DNA from: Methylonatrum kenyense
Lineage (GTDB): Bacteria > Pseudomonadota > Gammaproteobacteria > Nitrococcales > Aquisalimonadaceae
NCBI RefSeq assembly: GCF_023195885.1
Contig: NZ_JALPKO010000012.1
Location: 1 to 46,002 of the forward strand
DNA: 46,002 bases
Reading direction: 5' to 3'
How positions within the stretch are numbered: position 1 is the first letter of the stretch; every line of letters begins with the position of its first letter. Below, piece after piece: positions 44,136 to 46,002 of this stretch. The position numbers were made by a program, and so were the translations under genes. The notes beneath the pieces are model-generated. The model ran no database searches. It was not told the origin of the DNA and worked only from the letters and a program-made list of their open reading frames with translations.

Positions 44136-44612
44136 TCAGGCCACGTCGCTCCGGTGTTCCTCCTCCTTCTGCAGCGTATCCGCCAGTCTGTGCAAGGTTG
44201 CTCGCAGCGCGGCCAAGTCCTGCCCGGTAAGACCGGTTGCGTCGGCGACAGCGCGTTGAATGTCGGCGGTGCATGGCTGCAGCTCCTGTCCCGCGGCAGT
44301 CAACCGGACGAGTACCGTGCGCTGGTTGTCTTTCGGTCGTACCCGCCGAATGAGACTCATTGACTCAAGCCGTTTCAGGATGGGGGTCAGCGACGACGGA
44401 TCCAGGTTAACCCTGGCCGCAAGACGACTCGCCGACAGGCCATTTTCTTCCCACAAGGCCAGCATCACCAGATACTGCGAGTGATTCAGGCCAGTCGGTT
44501 CGAGACGCCTGGCGAACGTCCTCGTGATCGCACGACTGGCTCGACACAGCGCAAAGCAGAGCTGCTCTTCGAGCAACAGGTTGCGGAATTGCGGTGTTGT
44601 CTGATTGTTCAT
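44136..44612 (-). CDS. MarR-family regulator, OhrR-like
   Basis: A 158-residue winged-helix repressor. The N-terminal LLEEQLCFALCRASRAI carries Cys19 at the place of the peroxide-sensing Cys of OhrR, and the wing region (RRVRPKDNQRTVLVRLTAAG) is MarR-like. A later Cys114 could pair with it as in two-Cys OhrR proteins, and Cys23 is extra. OhrR represses the organic-hydroperoxide reductase gene ohr, but no ohr gene is in the window. It is isolated between the degenerate EAL gene and the MITE. Confidence 0.85.
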   Translation of the reverse strand: MNNQTTPQFRNLLLEEQLCFALCRASRAITRTFARRLEPTGLNHSQYLVMLALWEENGLSASRLAARVNLDPSSLTPILKRLESMSLIRRVRPKDNQRTVLVRLTAAGQELQPCTADIQRAVADATGLTGQDLAALRATLHRLADTLQKEEEHRSDVA

Positions 44613-44735
44613 GGCTTCTCCAGTATTGCGCTAATTTGTTTTGTGTCTAATCTTTTGCCGTTAATTATTTGACTTCTTTGGCAAAGCTTCACCGGCCCGG
44701 CACGAATGATTACCCCCGCGCGAATGAATCGTTAA

Positions 44736-45004
44736 GGAAACACTGATTTATTCCCGCGTCTGCGCCCGAGACCGGTTTTGGTCATCTGGCGAGGCGCGGT
44801 GCCGGTTCGGTAGCCGTCGCTACCGGGCCGGTGACGCAACACAGCCAGGGGCCAAACCGGCCGGGCCCTTCGGGTTGGGCCGCATTTTTCCCGAATGCTG
44901 TGTTGCGCTGCTTGACCGCAGAATGACTGCGGCGCTGCGCAGCGCGCCTTGCCTCGGAAAAAATGCGAACGCCAACGCAGGCGTGCGAATAAATCAGTGT
45001 TTCC
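44736..45004. mobile_element. 269-bp MITE-like element, copy B (TTAA target duplication)
   Basis: The ends are GGAAACACTGATTTATTC (44736-44753) and its near-perfect complement GAATAAATCAGTGTTTCC (44987-45004). TTAA flanks both sides (44732-44735 and 45005-45008), which extends the inverted repeat to 22 bp. It has the same length as copy A and the same two-arm fold, with a ggtagc/gctacc stem (44809-44814, 44819-44824) whose loop differs (cgtc for ccga) while the stem is kept. No coding capacity. It lies 123 nt upstream of the OhrR-like start and 108 nt upstream of the small exported protein gene. Confidence 0.87.
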
Positions 45005-45112
45005 TTAAACATCTCACTTCAAAGCTTAGTATCTCGTCGCGCGGCAGTTGACCGCCATCCATTGCGTTGCAGACACTGAGCTGCTAATGCAGACAACGAC
45101 GGAGAGAAGCCG

Positions 45113-45433
45113 ATGGCCCCACGACGGATTCGCGGCATTCAACTCAGCTTCGCGCTGATCGCTTTCCTGCTCCCGGGTTTGGCCCTGGCGGAGGCACCCC
45201 GGGAGATGATCGACGACGCCCTGGGCAGCCTGGAAATGCTGGCCGCGCAGATGGCCGAGCAACGCGACGCCCACGGCGACCAGTACCAGCAACAGTTTCG
45301 CGACGGCTATGCCGAGCTTATCGATGACCTGAGCTACCACCTGGAAGCCACCGGTAATGCCACGAGCAGTCAGGTCGACGACTTCCGCAGCGATGCCGAG
45401 GCAATCGGCCGGGAGCATGACCTGCTGGACTGA
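45113..45433 (+). CDS. Small exported helical protein of unknown function
   Basis: A 106-residue protein with a signal peptide (LSFALIAFLLPGLALAEA) and an acidic, largely helical mature part of about 80 residues (REMIDDALGSLEMLAAQMAEQ...). No cysteine and no lipobox. I do not recognise a family. The ATG 45113 is preceded by ggagag at an acceptable distance. Confidence 0.6.
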   Translation: MAPRRIRGIQLSFALIAFLLPGLALAEAPREMIDDALGSLEMLAAQMAEQRDAHGDQYQQQFRDGYAELIDDLSYHLEATGNATSSQVDDFRSDAEAIGREHDLLD

Positions 45434-45494
45434 GCCGGGGAACGGCTGACTCTTGCGTTCGCCGCCGGCGGTGGCTGCATTTTCCAGCCGTTCG

Positions 45495-45845
45495 CTAGTG
45501 TTCGGCTGGTGCAATGGCGCGACTGAACCCCAGCGCTTCCGCGTCCTCAACGTCATCGGCGCGGATGCGCGCAAAATGCCGGGCCGCATAGATCGGGCAG
45601 TCACAGCCCATGCATACGGCCTGTCGTTTTTCGCTGCGTTCGAAAACGCGGATGCCGGCTTCCTCCAGCATCGCCAGGCTGTCCGGTACCGGGTATTCCT
45701 CACGCGGCTCGCATTGGCGGCCGCCAGAGAACTCCTTCGCCACCCAGGCATAGGTCCCCTCCAAAATCGGCGGGCCGTTGGAGCTGGCACAGGCCATCAG
45801 CGCCACAACAACGCCGGTCAGGCCCAGCGTTCGCGCAAAGCGCAT
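45495..45845 (-). CDS. Small Cys-rich lipoprotein of unknown function
   Basis: A 116-residue protein starting at MRFARTLGLTG, with a lipobox LMAC (after VVVAL) and about 95 mature residues. It contains a cluster CMGCDCPIYAARHF that looks like a metal or haem/cluster ligand set, and a further Cys in RQCEPREEY. The frame opens at 45878 with 11 additional codons that would spoil the signal peptide. Convergent with the small exported protein gene. Confidence 0.55.
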   Translation of the reverse strand: MRFARTLGLTGVVVALMACASSNGPPILEGTYAWVAKEFSGGRQCEPREEYPVPDSLAMLEEAGIRVFERSEKRQAVCMGCDCPIYAARHFARIRADDVEDAEALGFSRAIAPAEH

Positions 45846-46002
45846 CCAGCCTCCGCCTGCAAGCCTTATACGCTCCACCCACCAGCCTCCTCTGCCCGGA
45901 TCAAGAAAAAGCGAATCTGCTGCATTCTCCGCACTCCGAATCTTTTAGGTAATTCCTAACCAACTTGTACCAGAGTTGGTTGAATTGTTTCGGCGTCAAT
46001 CG
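45846..46002. promoter_or_regulatory. Window end with an 8-bp palindrome
   Basis: An AT-richer stretch upstream of the lipoprotein gene. A perfect inverted repeat aaccaact (45958-45965) / agttggtt (45974-45981) with an 8-nt spacer could be an operator or hairpin. No gene can be assigned before the window ends. Confidence 0.4.

Noticed and set aside
44782-45012. Short frame inside MITE copy B
   Set aside because: The other copy has an indel in the same place, so the frame is not conserved.

Overview
The window is about 46 kb of GC-rich, densely coded chromosome from a Gram-negative bacterium, most likely a gammaproteobacterium. Supporting evidence is minCDE, gshA, ttcA, type II queF, a DUF3581 gene, Spy/CpxP-type periplasmic proteins, lipobox lipoproteins and the end of a probable TonB-dependent receptor. 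Genus cannot be told from the sequence. I see no tRNA, rRNA, CRISPR array, phage genes or complete transposase gene.

Layout. 1-5.1 kb: end of a probable TonB receptor, ttcA, a 569-aa zeta-toxin-like P-loop protein, and two tandem acidic lipoproteins. 5.5-12.6 kb: two divergent metabolic blocks, aminotransferase / CoA-binding protein / O-acetylhomoserine sulfhydrylase on the minus strand and hydroxyacid dehydrogenase / amidase / semialdehyde dehydrogenase on the plus strand. 12.7-15.6 kb: a DUF3581 gene and a secreted M1-like peptidase. 15.8-28.8 kb: an envelope-sensing region with a glycine-zipper protein, two PepSY + response regulator + sensor kinase modules arranged as mirror images around gshA, a BOF-PepSY-PepSY exported protein, minCDE, and a Cpx-like kinase/regulator divergent from a Spy/CpxP-like chaperone. 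28.9-35 kb: queF, a methyltransferase, gabT, a tartrate/malate-type dehydrogenase, sufT and a quinone oxidoreductase. 35-39.6 kb: a four-gene operon with 1-4 nt overlaps, including a periplasmic-sensor/PAS/GAF/GGDEF diguanylate cyclase. 40-46 kb: an SLC13 transporter, a multi-domain cyclic-di-GMP-type protein whose receiver, EAL and GGDEF signatures all look degenerate, an OhrR/MarR regulator and two small exported proteins.

The most distinctive non-coding feature is a repeat family. Two full copies of exactly 269 bp (22820-23088 and 44736-45004) have about 18-bp terminal inverted repeats (GGAAACACTGATTTATTC) and are flanked by perfect 4-bp palindromic direct repeats, CTAG in one copy and TTAA in the other. 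These fit YTAR target duplications of the IS5 group, so I read the elements as non-autonomous (MITE-like). A 95-bp shorter relative and several solo ends lie at 56, 30448, 32040, 39995 and 44093. One full copy abuts the start codon of a PepSY gene.

Functionally, the strongest theme is envelope and redox homeostasis: three two-component systems, four PepSY-type domains in three proteins, a CpxP-like chaperone, glutathione synthesis and an OhrR-like peroxide sensor. The second theme is cyclic-di-GMP signalling, with one apparently intact cyclase and one apparently inactive multi-domain receptor or scaffold.
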